A stretch of DNA of 64,000 nt, taken from assembly GCF_000428905.1 (NCBI RefSeq), contig NZ_KE386814.1, positions 1 through 64,000 of the forward strand. Direction: 5' to 3'. Of this stretch, positions 55,040 to 64,000 are shown piece after piece. The notes below the pieces were generated by a model that was not told the origin of the DNA, ran no database searches, and saw nothing but the letters and a program-made list of their open reading frames with translations. Numbering within the stretch: position 1 is the stretch's first letter; each line of letters starts with the position of its first letter. Made by a program: the position numbers and the translations under genes. This stretch comes from Brumicola pallidula DSM 14239 = ACAM 615. Lineage in GTDB: Bacteria > Pseudomonadota > Gammaproteobacteria > Enterobacterales > Alteromonadaceae.

Positions 55040-55903
55040 ATGAATATGCTAAAAAAAGTTGCACTAACAGTATTGTTATCGGCGTCAATTTCTGTGCAAG
55101 CAGCTTCTGTTTGGAAGGTAACTGATGGTGAAAATAGCGTTTACTTTGGTGGTACTATTCACATTTTAAAAGCTGAAAATTTACCTTTACCGACTGAGTA
55201 TGACAGAGCTTACGCAGCTTCTGATAAGTTGGTTTTCGAAACCGATATTGACGGTATTAAAACGGTAGATTTTCAACAAAAAATGTTATCAAAACTGACC
55301 TTGACCGATGGTACGACATTACAATCTCATTTAAATGATGAAACTTATACTGCACTGAAGACGCATTTAGATTCCAGAGGTCTGCAGATCGTCGAGTTCC
55401 ATCGGTTTAAACCTTCAATGTTGGCATTAATGATTTCAATGATGGAGTTTAGAGCAAACGGTTTCGACCACGATGGTGTTGACCAAATTTTCGCAACGAG
55501 AGCAAAAGTAGATGGAAAACCAATACAATGGTTTGAATCTGTTGATGAGCAATTAGATTTTATAGTTAACCGAGGTGGCGATGATGACAATGCAATGATC
55601 AAACATACGCTTGATGAAATCCAAACTTTACCAGCTTTTATTGATGATATCTTATCTAGCTGGAGAGACGGCGATCTAGAAAAATTAAATAAGTCGCTTA
55701 TTGAAGCAATGGAAAAAACGTCCCCTGAAATTTACAATAGCTTAATTATTCAACGGAACAATAATTGGATGCCCAAGATCATGCAAATGCTAAAGGATAA
55801 GCCAACTGAATTTGTGTTAGTTGGTGCAGCTCACTTTGTAGGTAAAGACAGTGTTTTTGCTAAATTAGAAGCCAAAGGCTACGCGATTGAAAAGGTAAAA
55901 TAG
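55040..55903 (+). CDS. TraB/GumN family protein (YbaP-like)
   Basis: A 287-residue exported protein: signal peptide ending VQAA, then the TraB/GumN (TIKI-type) fold with YFGGTIHIL (GxxH motif, about 35-43) and, near the C-terminus, VLVGAAHFVG. The family contains putative metal-dependent peptidases; substrates in bacteria are unknown. AAGGA lies upstream of the ATG. Confidence 0.87.
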   Translation: MNMLKKVALTVLLSASISVQAASVWKVTDGENSVYFGGTIHILKAENLPLPTEYDRAYAASDKLVFETDIDGIKTVDFQQKMLSKLTLTDGTTLQSHLNDETYTALKTHLDSRGLQIVEFHRFKPSMLALMISMMEFRANGFDHDGVDQIFATRAKVDGKPIQWFESVDEQLDFIVNRGGDDDNAMIKHTLDEIQTLPAFIDDILSSWRDGDLEKLNKSLIEAMEKTSPEIYNSLIIQRNNNWMPKIMQMLKDKPTEFVLVGAAHFVGKDSVFAKLEAKGYAIEKVK

Positions 55904-56153
55904 GCAAAGGCGAATATTATCTATAAAACAACGGTTGTGGGCAGACCAAATGACGGCTATTTATTTGTGTCAATATGGATGTTTTTGGGGCTATAAATAG
56001 GTCAACAACACCGCATTTTCATTGCGATGTATTACATTCTGCTGTACCCTCTGCGATCTTAGTATCAGTCAGCAATATGTGTAAGCTATTTTGCTAGGCG
56101 ATTCCTGCTTAACAGCGTGTTAGGTCCTATCAGTTCTTCAAACGAGTATAACC

Positions 56154-57419
56154 ATGTCATTTAAATCCTTAGGATTATCCCCTCTTGTTCTTCAAGCTAT
56201 AGAAGAAAAGGGCTACAAACAACCATCGCCAATTCAAGAACAAGGGATCCCGGTTGTATTAGAAGGCAAGGATGTCATGGCTGCTGCACAAACAGGCACA
56301 GGCAAAACGGCTGCATTTACCCTACCAATACTGTCGATGTTTGAAAACACAACACCTGCAGCAGCGAACAACGTTAAGGCGCTTATTTTAACCCCAACAA
56401 GAGAATTAGCAGCTCAAATTGACGAGAATATTCGTTCCTACGGCAAGCATTTAAACCTGAAGACTCAAGTCGTGTTTGGTGGAGTAGGGATTAATCCGCA
56501 AATGATTAAATTACGCCGAGGTGTTGATATTTTAGTGGCAACGCCTGGCCGATTAATGGATTTGTATCAACAAAGAGCAGTAAAGTTTTCGCAACTTGAA
56601 ATACTTGTGCTCGATGAAGCTGACCGCATGCTAGATATGGGATTTATTCATGACATTAAAAAAATCATGGCAATACTTCCGAAGAAGAGACAGAACCTGC
56701 TTTTTTCAGCTACCTTTTCAGATGATATTCGCAAATTAGCAAAAACAATTGTGAATAACCCAGTAGAAATTTCGGTTAATACCAAAAATAGCACTGCAAC
56801 GGCGGTTGAACAGGTCATTATTCCGGTGGACAAAACAAACAAGAATACATTGTTGAGTCATTTAATTATTGAGAATAATTGGCATCAAGTCTTGGTTTTT
56901 TGCAGAACAAAGCATGGTGCTGACAGACTTGCCAAATTTTTAATTAAGAAGAACATTAGCGCATCAGCTATTCATGGTAACAAAAGCCAAGGTGCGAGAA
57001 CGAGAGCGTTAGCTGATTTTAAAAGCGGTAAGGTTCAGATATTAGCAGCTACTGACATTGCCGCTAGAGGTATCGACATCAACGAGCTTCCGCAAATTGT
57101 GAATTTTGATTTACCTAACATTCCTGAAGATTACGTTCACCGAATCGGTCGTACGGGCAGAGCCGGCGCGACGGGTCATGCTTATAGTTTTGCAACCATA
57201 GAAGACAAAAAGAATATCAGCGATATCCAAAGTCTGATAGGTAAAGTTATCACAACCGAGGTGATTAAAGGTTTCGAGCCAAGTGAAAAGTTAGCACCTG
57301 TTGCCCTAAAAGCACAAAAACCCAAGCGCCCCAAAGCACCCAAAAACACGCGTTTTGATGGCGCCAATGGAAATCGTGAAGGTCGGGGTGACAAACCGAG
57401 GCAGCCTAGAAGAAAGTAG
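56154..57419 (+). CDS. rhlE: DEAD-box RNA helicase, RhlE type
   Basis: A 421-residue ATP-dependent RNA helicase with Q motif, [21 protein letters not shown] and HRIGRTGR in order, and a basic C-terminal tail ([14 protein letters not shown]...RRK) that binds RNA. RhlE proteins act in ribosome assembly and RNA turnover. A weak hairpin, GGCAGGT/ACCTGCC (57427-57446), follows the stop. Confidence 0.9.
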   Translation: MSFKSLGLSPLVLQAIEEKGYKQPSPIQEQGIPVVLEGKDVMAAAQTGTGKTAAFTLPILSMFENTTPAAANNVKALILTPTRELAAQIDENIRSYGKHLNLKTQVVFGGVGINPQMIKLRRGVDILVATPGRLMDLYQQRAVKFSQLEILVLDEADRMLDMGFIHDIKKIMAILPKKRQNLLFSATFSDDIRKLAKTIVNNPVEISVNTKNSTATAVEQVIIPVDKTNKNTLLSHLIIENNWHQVLVFCRTKHGADRLAKFLIKKNISASAIHGNKSQGARTRALADFKSGKVQILAATDIAARGIDINELPQIVNFDLPNIPEDYVHRIGRTGRAGATGHAYSFATIEDKKNISDIQSLIGKVITTEVIKGFEPSEKLAPVALKAQKPKRPKAPKNTRFDGANGNREGRGDKPRQPRRK

Positions 57420-57560
57420 GAAATGTGGCAGGTGATGCAACCTGCCTTCTGATGACGCTTATTTGCCAGCACCTTTGCAAGATGCGCCCATAAATATCAA
57501 TGATGCTTGTGTATAATCCGCTTACCCGCTAATTTATGTTCATAATCACTTACATTGGCA

Positions 57561-59723
57561 ATGAACATGACGTCAACTGCAGTATCAATTGAACAAAAAC
57601 ATTATTCTACCTGTACCTTGTGTGAGGCTATGTGTGGTATTGAAGTCACCACGATAAATCGTGAAATACTGTCTATTGTAGGCGACAAAAAAAATCCATT
57701 TAGTGAAGGTCATGTTTGTCCTAAAGCGATGGCGTTAAAAGACCTATATGATGATCCTGACAGAATTAAAATGCCGTTAGAGAAAACAACGTCTGGCTGG
57801 CAAGAAATTTCATGGGACGATGCCCTAGATAAAGTGGCGAATGGCCTGTTTGAAATTCAGCAAAAGTATGGAGTTGAATCCGTAGCGACTTATTTAGGTA
57901 ACCCCAACGCACATAATATGGGGTCTATTTTATATGGCCCTTACTTTTATCGCGCATTGCAGTCACACAGTCGTTTTTCTGCGACGTCAGTTGATCAGCT
58001 TCCGCATCATATTGTGAGTCGAAAGCTATTTGGGCATCAATCACAAATTCCTATTCCTGATATTGATCGTACCCAATATTTTATGATTATTGGTGGCAAT
58101 CCTTTAGCATCAAATGGCAGCATTATGACTGTTCCGCATATCAAGCGCCGATTAAAAGCCATTCAAAGTAGACAAGGTAAAGTGGTTGTTGTTGACCCTA
58201 AACAGTCTGAAACAGCGGACATGAGCAGTGAACATTATTTCATTAAACCAGGCACCGACGCACTGCTGTTATTGGCAATGATCAATACTTTGTTTGCTAC
58301 GAATAAAGAAGCACCTGCTCGACTGCTTGAATTTGCACCCCAGTTATTAGACGTTAAGGATTACGTATTGCCCTATACCCCGCATAAAGTGGCAACTAAA
58401 ATAGGGATGACAGCGGCTCAAATTGAACAGTTAGTAAGTGATTTTTGTGCTGCAGAATCGGCAGTTTGTTATGGCCGAATGGGCGCAAGCGTACAAGCAT
58501 TTGGCACGTTGACACAATATTTAATTATGTTGTTCAACATGTTAACTGGCAACTTAGATAAGCCTGGTGGCATGATGTTTACGCAGCCGGCTGCAGACTT
58601 TTTACCCCATTCGGGTCGTGGCTCAATTGGTAACTTTCATACTCGGGTACGTAAACTTCCTGCTTTTGCTGGCGAATTTCCTGTTTCGGCCTTAGCTGAA
58701 GAAATGACAACACCCGGTGAAGGTCAAATCAAAGCAATGGTTATTGGCGCAGGAAACCCAGTTCTTACTACACCAAACGGACAGCAGCTTGATGCGGCAT
58801 TTGAAAATTTAGACTTTGTGGTCGCCGTTGATTTTTACATGACTGAAACCACTAGACACGCAAATATTATACTACCGCCGGTGACGGCACTTGAACGAGA
58901 CCACTATGATATTGTTTTCCATAATTTTGCGGTTCGTAACAGCACTAAATATTCGCCTGCCATATTCCCACCAGAAGCAAACAGTAAGACCGATTGGCAA
59001 ATATATCTGGGCCTAGCTGAGCGACTCGACAAGCTCAATGGCTTACCTACTGATAAGTATCAATTGCTGTGGGACAAAAAGCCAACAGGCGTAGTTGATG
59101 ATATGTTGCAAATGGGGCGTTACCAGCATGCAGGTAAACCTATTAGCATTGCGACATTGTTAGATTTACCGCATGGTATTGACTTAGGGCCATTGCAAGC
59201 TGATTTGCCTGATGCAATTTTCCATAATGATAAGAAAATCGACATGAGTTTTGATTATTTTATGCCCGACCTAACGCGTGTAAATAAACACTTTTTTGAG
59301 ATTGACTTGCCAGATGATGACAGTCTGCAGCTGATTGGTCGTCGCCATTTAAAAACGAATAACTCGTGGCTGCATAATAGCAAGCGTATGGTCAAAGGGA
59401 CTAATAATGGGCTGTCTCGCTGCACTGCACAAATTCACCCTGACGATGCGGTTAAATTTGCAATACAAGACAAACAAATGATAAACGTAAAATCACGTGT
59501 AGGTGAAATCAGTTTGCCGGCAGAAATTACACATAAAATCATGCCTGGTGTTATTTCTATTCCGCATGGATGGGGACACAGTAAGAAAGGTATGCGTTGG
59601 AAAACCGCAGAGCAACATGCAGGCGTCAGTGTGAATGACTTAACGGATGAAATGGTGGTCGATGAATTGTCTGGCAATGCAGTGCTGAATGGAGTGCCAG
59701 TTTGGATAGAGGCAAGCGTCTAG
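57561..59723 (+). CDS. Molybdopterin oxidoreductase family protein
   Basis: A 720-residue cytoplasmic protein with an N-terminal [4Fe-4S] motif (C18, C21, C25, C53), the molybdopterin-guanine-dinucleotide-binding domains (NPLASNGS, GAGNPVLTTPNGQ) and the C-terminal dinucleotide-binding barrel (SIPHGWGHSKKGMRW). There is no Tat signal. The reaction is not clear from sequence; it belongs to the FdhF/BisC-like group. The ATG at 57561 is chosen over a TTG at 57555. Confidence 0.87.
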   Translation: MNMTSTAVSIEQKHYSTCTLCEAMCGIEVTTINREILSIVGDKKNPFSEGHVCPKAMALKDLYDDPDRIKMPLEKTTSGWQEISWDDALDKVANGLFEIQQKYGVESVATYLGNPNAHNMGSILYGPYFYRALQSHSRFSATSVDQLPHHIVSRKLFGHQSQIPIPDIDRTQYFMIIGGNPLASNGSIMTVPHIKRRLKAIQSRQGKVVVVDPKQSETADMSSEHYFIKPGTDALLLLAMINTLFATNKEAPARLLEFAPQLLDVKDYVLPYTPHKVATKIGMTAAQIEQLVSDFCAAESAVCYGRMGASVQAFGTLTQYLIMLFNMLTGNLDKPGGMMFTQPAADFLPHSGRGSIGNFHTRVRKLPAFAGEFPVSALAEEMTTPGEGQIKAMVIGAGNPVLTTPNGQQLDAAFENLDFVVAVDFYMTETTRHANIILPPVTALERDHYDIVFHNFAVRNSTKYSPAIFPPEANSKTDWQIYLGLAERLDKLNGLPTDKYQLLWDKKPTGVVDDMLQMGRYQHAGKPISIATLLDLPHGIDLGPLQADLPDAIFHNDKKIDMSFDYFMPDLTRVNKHFFEIDLPDDDSLQLIGRRHLKTNNSWLHNSKRMVKGTNNGLSRCTAQIHPDDAVKFAIQDKQMINVKSRVGEISLPAEITHKIMPGVISIPHGWGHSKKGMRWKTAEQHAGVSVNDLTDEMVVDELSGNAVLNGVPVWIEASV

Positions 59724-59796
59724 CGTATATAACGCTTACCCAATCAAGTATCTAAATAGACTTACAACGCAAAATTATGTTGTGTTTTAACGCGGT

Positions 59797-61509
59797 TTAT
59801 TCAACCGTAAAAACAACGGATTGACCGCGTCCAGATGATTCCGAGGCCGCTTCTAGTTCATCGCGAGTATGTAGAATGATGTGCATATCACCGAAGCTAC
59901 TTTGATGCATGATGTAGCCCATTTCTTCAAGCTGGCTGATGACTTCTTCATCAAGGCCTTCATGATATCGAATTTCGTTTTTGGGTAACAATTGATGATG
60001 AAACCGAGGTTGGTCTACAACATCTTGTGCGCTCATGCCAAACTCCAATGCATTCAATATAGATAAATACACCGAGCTGATGATGGTAGTGCCGCCGGGA
60101 GAGCCGGTTACCATAACGACTTTATTGTCTTCTAACACCATACTAGGTGTCATCGATGACAGCATGCGCTTTTGCGGTTGAATTTCATTGGCTTGACCGC
60201 CTACGGCGCCAAATACGTTAGCTACCCCTGGTTTAGCGCTGAAATCGTCCATTTCATCGTTCAGCAAAAAGCCGGCACCTTCCACGACTACGCCGCTGCC
60301 AAAGCCTAAGTTAATGGTTGTGGTATTTGATACCGCATTACCCCATTTATCCATAATTGAAAAATGAGTAGTTTGTTCACTTTCCTTTAATCCTGGTTTG
60401 ATGCTTTCAGTCATCGATATTTTATCGCGCAAGACACTTTGGCTGCGCATTGCAATATAGTCGTCAGCAATTAAGTCATCAACTGGCACCTTTACAAAGT
60501 CAGGGTCCCCTAGGTATTCTGCTCTATCGGCAAATACGCGTTTACCGATTTCGGCCAATAAGTGCACGTAAGCAGCGGAATTATGCGCTAGTTGAGGCGG
60601 ATCTTGGGTTAATACGTCATACATTTTTAGCCATTGTAGTATGGCTATACCACCTGAACTAGGGGGCGGAGCGCTTACCAATTCGTATTCACGCCATTTT
60701 GTTTTAATGGGCTGTCGACTTTTGGCTTCATAAGAAAGTAAGTCTTGTTCAGTAATTAGCCCATTTTCTTTACGCATAAAGTCGCTAATTATTTTTGCGG
60801 TTTCACCTTGGTAAAAACCATCTCGACCTTGATCTCGAATTCGCACGAGCGTGCTAGCTAACTCTGGTTGTTTAAATACTTCATTGGCTTTTGCTGAGCC
60901 AAAGTAGTCCTTAAAATTAACATCAAATCCGCGTTTTTCCAGGTCTTCAATATGCTCTGTAATAGAAGATGACAGTTTAGGATGCACAATAAAACCTTGC
61001 TCTGCCAATGTAACCGCAGGTTGCACTAACTCCTTCCATTGCAAGCTGCCATACTTTTGATGTGCTAACCACATTCCTGCTACTGTTCCTGGGATACCAG
61101 ATGATAATACGCCGATAACAGATTTATAAGGAATTACGTTACCTTGCTCATCTAAATACATATCTTTATGTGCAGACAACGGTGCTTGTTCTCGGTAATC
61201 AATAAAGTCAGCTTTTTGGTCTTTATAAATCAACATGAAACCGCCGCCGCCAATATTTCCTGCCTCAGGTAATGTGACCGCGAGTACAAATTGCGCCGCA
61301 ATAGCTGCGTCGACGGCATTACCGCCTTTTTGCAATATTTTTTTAGCAACATCGGCACTGTAACTGTCGGGCATCGCTACAGCCGCTTGTGCAGTTTCAC
61401 TCACACTCGCACTAGGGGCAGATGTGGGCTGACTACAGCCGAGTGTGGTTAAACACAAGGTAGCTAAAAGAATGAGACTGATTGAAAAACGGTGGTTGCT
61501 TGTTGCCAA
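59797..61509 (-). CDS. ggt: Gamma-glutamyltransferase, lipoprotein form
   Basis: A 570-residue proenzyme of glutathione breakdown. The lipobox LTTLGC places the lipid on C25, so it is membrane-anchored rather than free in the periplasm. The self-processing nucleophile is T380 in TTHFSIMD; the downstream NLGFGSG and MLSSMTPS blocks bind substrate. The start is a TTG with GGAG eight bases upstream. Confidence 0.94.
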   Translation of the reverse strand: MATSNHRFSISLILLATLCLTTLGCSQPTSAPSASVSETAQAAVAMPDSYSADVAKKILQKGGNAVDAAIAAQFVLAVTLPEAGNIGGGGFMLIYKDQKADFIDYREQAPLSAHKDMYLDEQGNVIPYKSVIGVLSSGIPGTVAGMWLAHQKYGSLQWKELVQPAVTLAEQGFIVHPKLSSSITEHIEDLEKRGFDVNFKDYFGSAKANEVFKQPELASTLVRIRDQGRDGFYQGETAKIISDFMRKENGLITEQDLLSYEAKSRQPIKTKWREYELVSAPPPSSGGIAILQWLKMYDVLTQDPPQLAHNSAAYVHLLAEIGKRVFADRAEYLGDPDFVKVPVDDLIADDYIAMRSQSVLRDKISMTESIKPGLKESEQTTHFSIMDKWGNAVSNTTTINLGFGSGVVVEGAGFLLNDEMDDFSAKPGVANVFGAVGGQANEIQPQKRMLSSMTPSMVLEDNKVVMVTGSPGGTTIISSVYLSILNALEFGMSAQDVVDQPRFHHQLLPKNEIRYHEGLDEEVISQLEEMGYIMHQSSFGDMHIILHTRDELEAASESSGRGQSVVFTVE

Positions 61510-61612
61510 GAGTGCTTCTCCTTGAATAGTAAAACAGCTTGAATTGAAGTTATAGGGATCAACAGAAGATTAACACTTATTTTAGTCTGTGCAACTAGCC
61601 ATATGGGTCTCC

Positions 61613-62254
61613 ATGTATATTACTATTTGCGAACGGCTCAATTACAAAAAAGCGGTACCAGCAGATGACAGTGGGGCGGCTCAGGAGTACACTATTGTCG
61701 AATCCATAACCGATAGTAGCATCGTGTCTTCTTTAAAGTATTTAGCTTCCTACTCTCCTAACTTGCAGCAGCAAATTGCACAACTGTTGTCGCAAAATCG
61801 TCTGACTGATTATTTGCTTCAGAAATACCCCACAGTTAGCGACATACCTAACGACGCAGCGCTACGTGGATACGTAATGGATCTGAAAAATCAATATCTT
61901 AGAAAGTCTCAACCACTGAGCAAGATAGTATTCGATAAGAAAATTCATGTGGTAAATAATGCATTAGGTTTGCATAGCTTTGTATCCAGAGTGCAGGGCG
62001 GTAAGCTAAAGAGTAAAAATGAAATCCGTATTAGTACTTTATTTAAGAATGCACCGCATGAATTTCTTAACATGATTGTGGTGCATGAACTTGCACATTT
62101 AAAAGAAAAAGAGCATAACAAAGCGTTTTATCAACTTTGCCGGCACATGCTGCCTGACTACCATCAAATAGAGTTTGATGTCAGAGTCTATTTAACCCAT
62201 TTGGAAGAAAAGGGTGAAGTTTATATGAGTCAATCTGCTATTAACAAAACATGA
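61613..62254 (+). CDS. YgjP-like metallopeptidase-fold protein
   Basis: A 213-residue soluble protein whose C-terminal half is a YgjP (DUF45) domain: HELAHLKEKEHNKAFYQLCRHMLPDY (from about 160) has the HExxH...H zinc motif. The N-terminal 90 residues are not recognised. Start uncertain: the ATG at 61613 or a GTG at 61589. YacL follows after seven bases, so the two are one operon. Confidence 0.8.
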   Translation: MYITICERLNYKKAVPADDSGAAQEYTIVESITDSSIVSSLKYLASYSPNLQQQIAQLLSQNRLTDYLLQKYPTVSDIPNDAALRGYVMDLKNQYLRKSQPLSKIVFDKKIHVVNNALGLHSFVSRVQGGKLKSKNEIRISTLFKNAPHEFLNMIVVHELAHLKEKEHNKAFYQLCRHMLPDYHQIEFDVRVYLTHLEEKGEVYMSQSAINKT

Positions 62255-62261
62255 GGCAATG

Positions 62262-62630
62262 ATGAATTATCAATTTATTCGGGATCAACAAGGCAGTCCA
62301 GTTGCCGAATTTGATATGGGGAGTGAGACTTTTTCCCAATGGTTTACACAAGAGCTAGGGACGGATCAACACAAGATTGAAGGCATATTTAATGCAATTC
62401 AAGAATTACAAAGTCGGCAAATTAAAGAGTTTGTGCTGCAAGGCAACGAAATTAATTTATTACTTGATCCAGATGAAGTAGAAGTTAGATCGAAAATTTT
62501 AGATCTAGAAGCGCCAGAGGAATTGCCAGAGGGAACACAATTCTATGATCAGGAGTCTATAGCGGGTTGTGGACTCGAAGATTTTATCCGAGTGTTGCAA
62601 TCGTGGAGCGATTTTGTTTCTGACAATTAA
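62262..62630 (+). CDS. yacL: YacL (UPF0231) family protein
   Basis: A 122-residue acidic cytoplasmic protein matching E. coli YacL over its length (MNYQFIRDQQG, FYDQESIAGCGLEDF). Function unknown. The second of two adjacent ATGs (62262) has GAGG at the better distance of five bases. Confidence 0.88.
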   Translation: MNYQFIRDQQGSPVAEFDMGSETFSQWFTQELGTDQHKIEGIFNAIQELQSRQIKEFVLQGNEINLLLDPDEVEVRSKILDLEAPEELPEGTQFYDQESIAGCGLEDFIRVLQSWSDFVSDN

Positions 62631-62657
62631 GCAAACAGATGACTGGATTTGTGCTCT

Positions 62658-63332
62658 GTGACGGCTACAATTATAGACAATTTCGTTGCGCCAGAATGCT
62701 TTCAAAAAATCCACATTTTATTTAAAAGTACTGATTTTCTATTGATAAATAAACCCAGTGGTTTGTTATCGCTCTCGGGTAAAAATCCATTGAATAAAGA
62801 TTCAGTGCACTTTCGCCTAGTACAGGTTTTCCCTACCGCCAGTTTGGTACATCGTCTCGACTTGGGTACCTCAGGGATTATGCTAATTGCCCTGAATAAG
62901 CCAGTAAATGCTAATTTGGCTAAGCAATTTCAGTTGCGCAGCGTGTTTAAAACGTACGTTAGTGTTTTAGCTGGCCACGTGGTTGACGACAGTGGGCAGA
63001 TTAATATGCCCATAGCCAAAGATCCTTTGTTATTTCCTCGCTCAAAAACTTGTGGTGAGCATGGCAAACAAGCGCAAACTAATTATCAGGTCCTTGAACG
63101 ACTACAAAGCCCTTTATCAACCCGCGTAAGATATGAGCCACTAACCGGTAGGACTCATCAATTGCGTATTCACAGTCAACATATTGGCCATCCTATTCTA
63201 GGTTGTGATTTATACGGCACACAACAAACTCATAAAGCTGCAAATAGACTGATGTTACATGCTGAAAAATTACAATTTGACCATCCGGTAACGGGAAAAC
63301 GGATAATGGCTGAATGTGCTTGCCCTTTTTAG
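62658..63332 (+). CDS. rluA: RluA-type pseudouridine synthase
   Basis: A 224-residue enzyme that isomerises uridine in 23S rRNA and tRNA. The catalytic aspartate is in HRLDLGTSG; LTGRTHQLRIHS and KPSGLLSLSG are the other conserved blocks, and there is no S4 domain, as in E. coli RluA (219 residues). The start is uncertain (GTG at 62658 or TTG at 62649). It forms an operon-like row with yacL. Confidence 0.85.
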   Translation: MTATIIDNFVAPECFQKIHILFKSTDFLLINKPSGLLSLSGKNPLNKDSVHFRLVQVFPTASLVHRLDLGTSGIMLIALNKPVNANLAKQFQLRSVFKTYVSVLAGHVVDDSGQINMPIAKDPLLFPRSKTCGEHGKQAQTNYQVLERLQSPLSTRVRYEPLTGRTHQLRIHSQHIGHPILGCDLYGTQQTHKAANRLMLHAEKLQFDHPVTGKRIMAECACPF

Positions 63333-63485
63333 TGGGGCTTATTTAGCGTTTTTCTGTTAGCAGCTATTCTCAAAGGACTACTATGTAGGGGGGCTGTTTA
63401 GGAGCAGTAAACAAATCGTCTATGTTCAGATTAATAGACCCGTATTTTGTTTTACTCTCGATGTGAGGTCGCTTAAATAGACATA

Positions 63486-63515
63486 AAAAAGGGATGCCAT
63501 TTGGCATCCCTTTTT
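63486..63515. terminator. Bidirectional terminator between rluA and fadA
   Basis: Stem GGGATGCC/GGCATCCC with an ATTT loop, flanked by five A on the left and five T on the right, so it can stop transcripts from both the forward rluA and the reverse fadA. Confidence 0.9.
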
Positions 63516-63530
63516 CGTGCTTAAAAGCCT

Positions 63531-64000
<470 letters not shown>

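Overview
The window is a low-GC (about 40% by eye) chromosomal segment of a marine-type gammaproteobacterium, most likely of the order Alteromonadales (Colwelliaceae/Alteromonadaceae-like). This rests on the EF-Tu sequence, NhaD, PanP, the MaoP (DUF413) gene, and the orn/tRNA-Gly/rsgA/psd block known from enteric and Alteromonadales genomes. I found no insertion sequence, prophage, CRISPR array or rRNA. Most of the window is ordinary core genome with a few accessory islands.

Layout. 1-1.7 kb: 3' part of tuf, its terminator, then a repeat-rich spacer with a 43-bp-stem hairpin. 1.7-4.1 kb: DUF898 and M48 membrane protein pair. 4.5-11.3 kb: a cyanophycin cluster (iadA, cphB, terminator, cphA, cphA-like Mur ligase). 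11.3-19.9 kb: pilin-like protein, HrpB, TrhA, a TPR-GGDEF protein, two small ORFs, a CNNM/CBS protein. 20.2-26.7 kb: NhaD, a YadGH-type ABC exporter translationally coupled to a TrmB-like methyltransferase, an EAL protein and PanP. 26.8-34.1 kb: a TPR protein and a sigma/anti-sigma pair followed by a four-gene envelope operon (DUF4331, cadherin-like lipoprotein, TPR, HupE/UreJ-like). 34.4-39.2 kb: divergent polysaccharide deacetylase, MerC-domain protein behind a Zur-like operator, YdjM-like hydrolase, TonB receptor. 39.5-44.5 kb: GDPD, DMT transporter, psd, rsgA, orn, tRNA-Gly(GCC), DUF4442. 44.8-48.1 kb: maoP, ilvIH, csp. 48.2-50.4 kb: a 55-residue double-glycine-leader peptide gene with a small membrane protein downstream, then metY. 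50.7-57.4 kb: M16 peptidase pair, a desaturase pseudogene, PqiA-like protein, TraB/GumN, RhlE. 57.6-64 kb: molybdopterin oxidoreductase, lipoprotein GGT, YgjP-like peptidase, YacL, RluA and the 3' end of fadA.

Two systems stand out. First, the ECF sigma operon and the DUF4331 operon carry the same promoter, GCATCCA-N15-CGTTTGGT, with identical spacing. This ties a SigK/RskA-type regulator to an envelope system of unassigned function whose predicted mature N-termini look metal-binding. Second, an unannotated-size gene on the minus strand at 48695-48862 encodes a peptide with a textbook double-glycine export leader. It is followed on the same strand by a four-helix membrane protein with a strong ribosome binding site, a possible bacteriocin/immunity pair.

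Decay is visible in a fatty-acid desaturase gene that carries a TAG codon and has lost the part with its third histidine box. All calls are by reading the sequence; no database search was possible.
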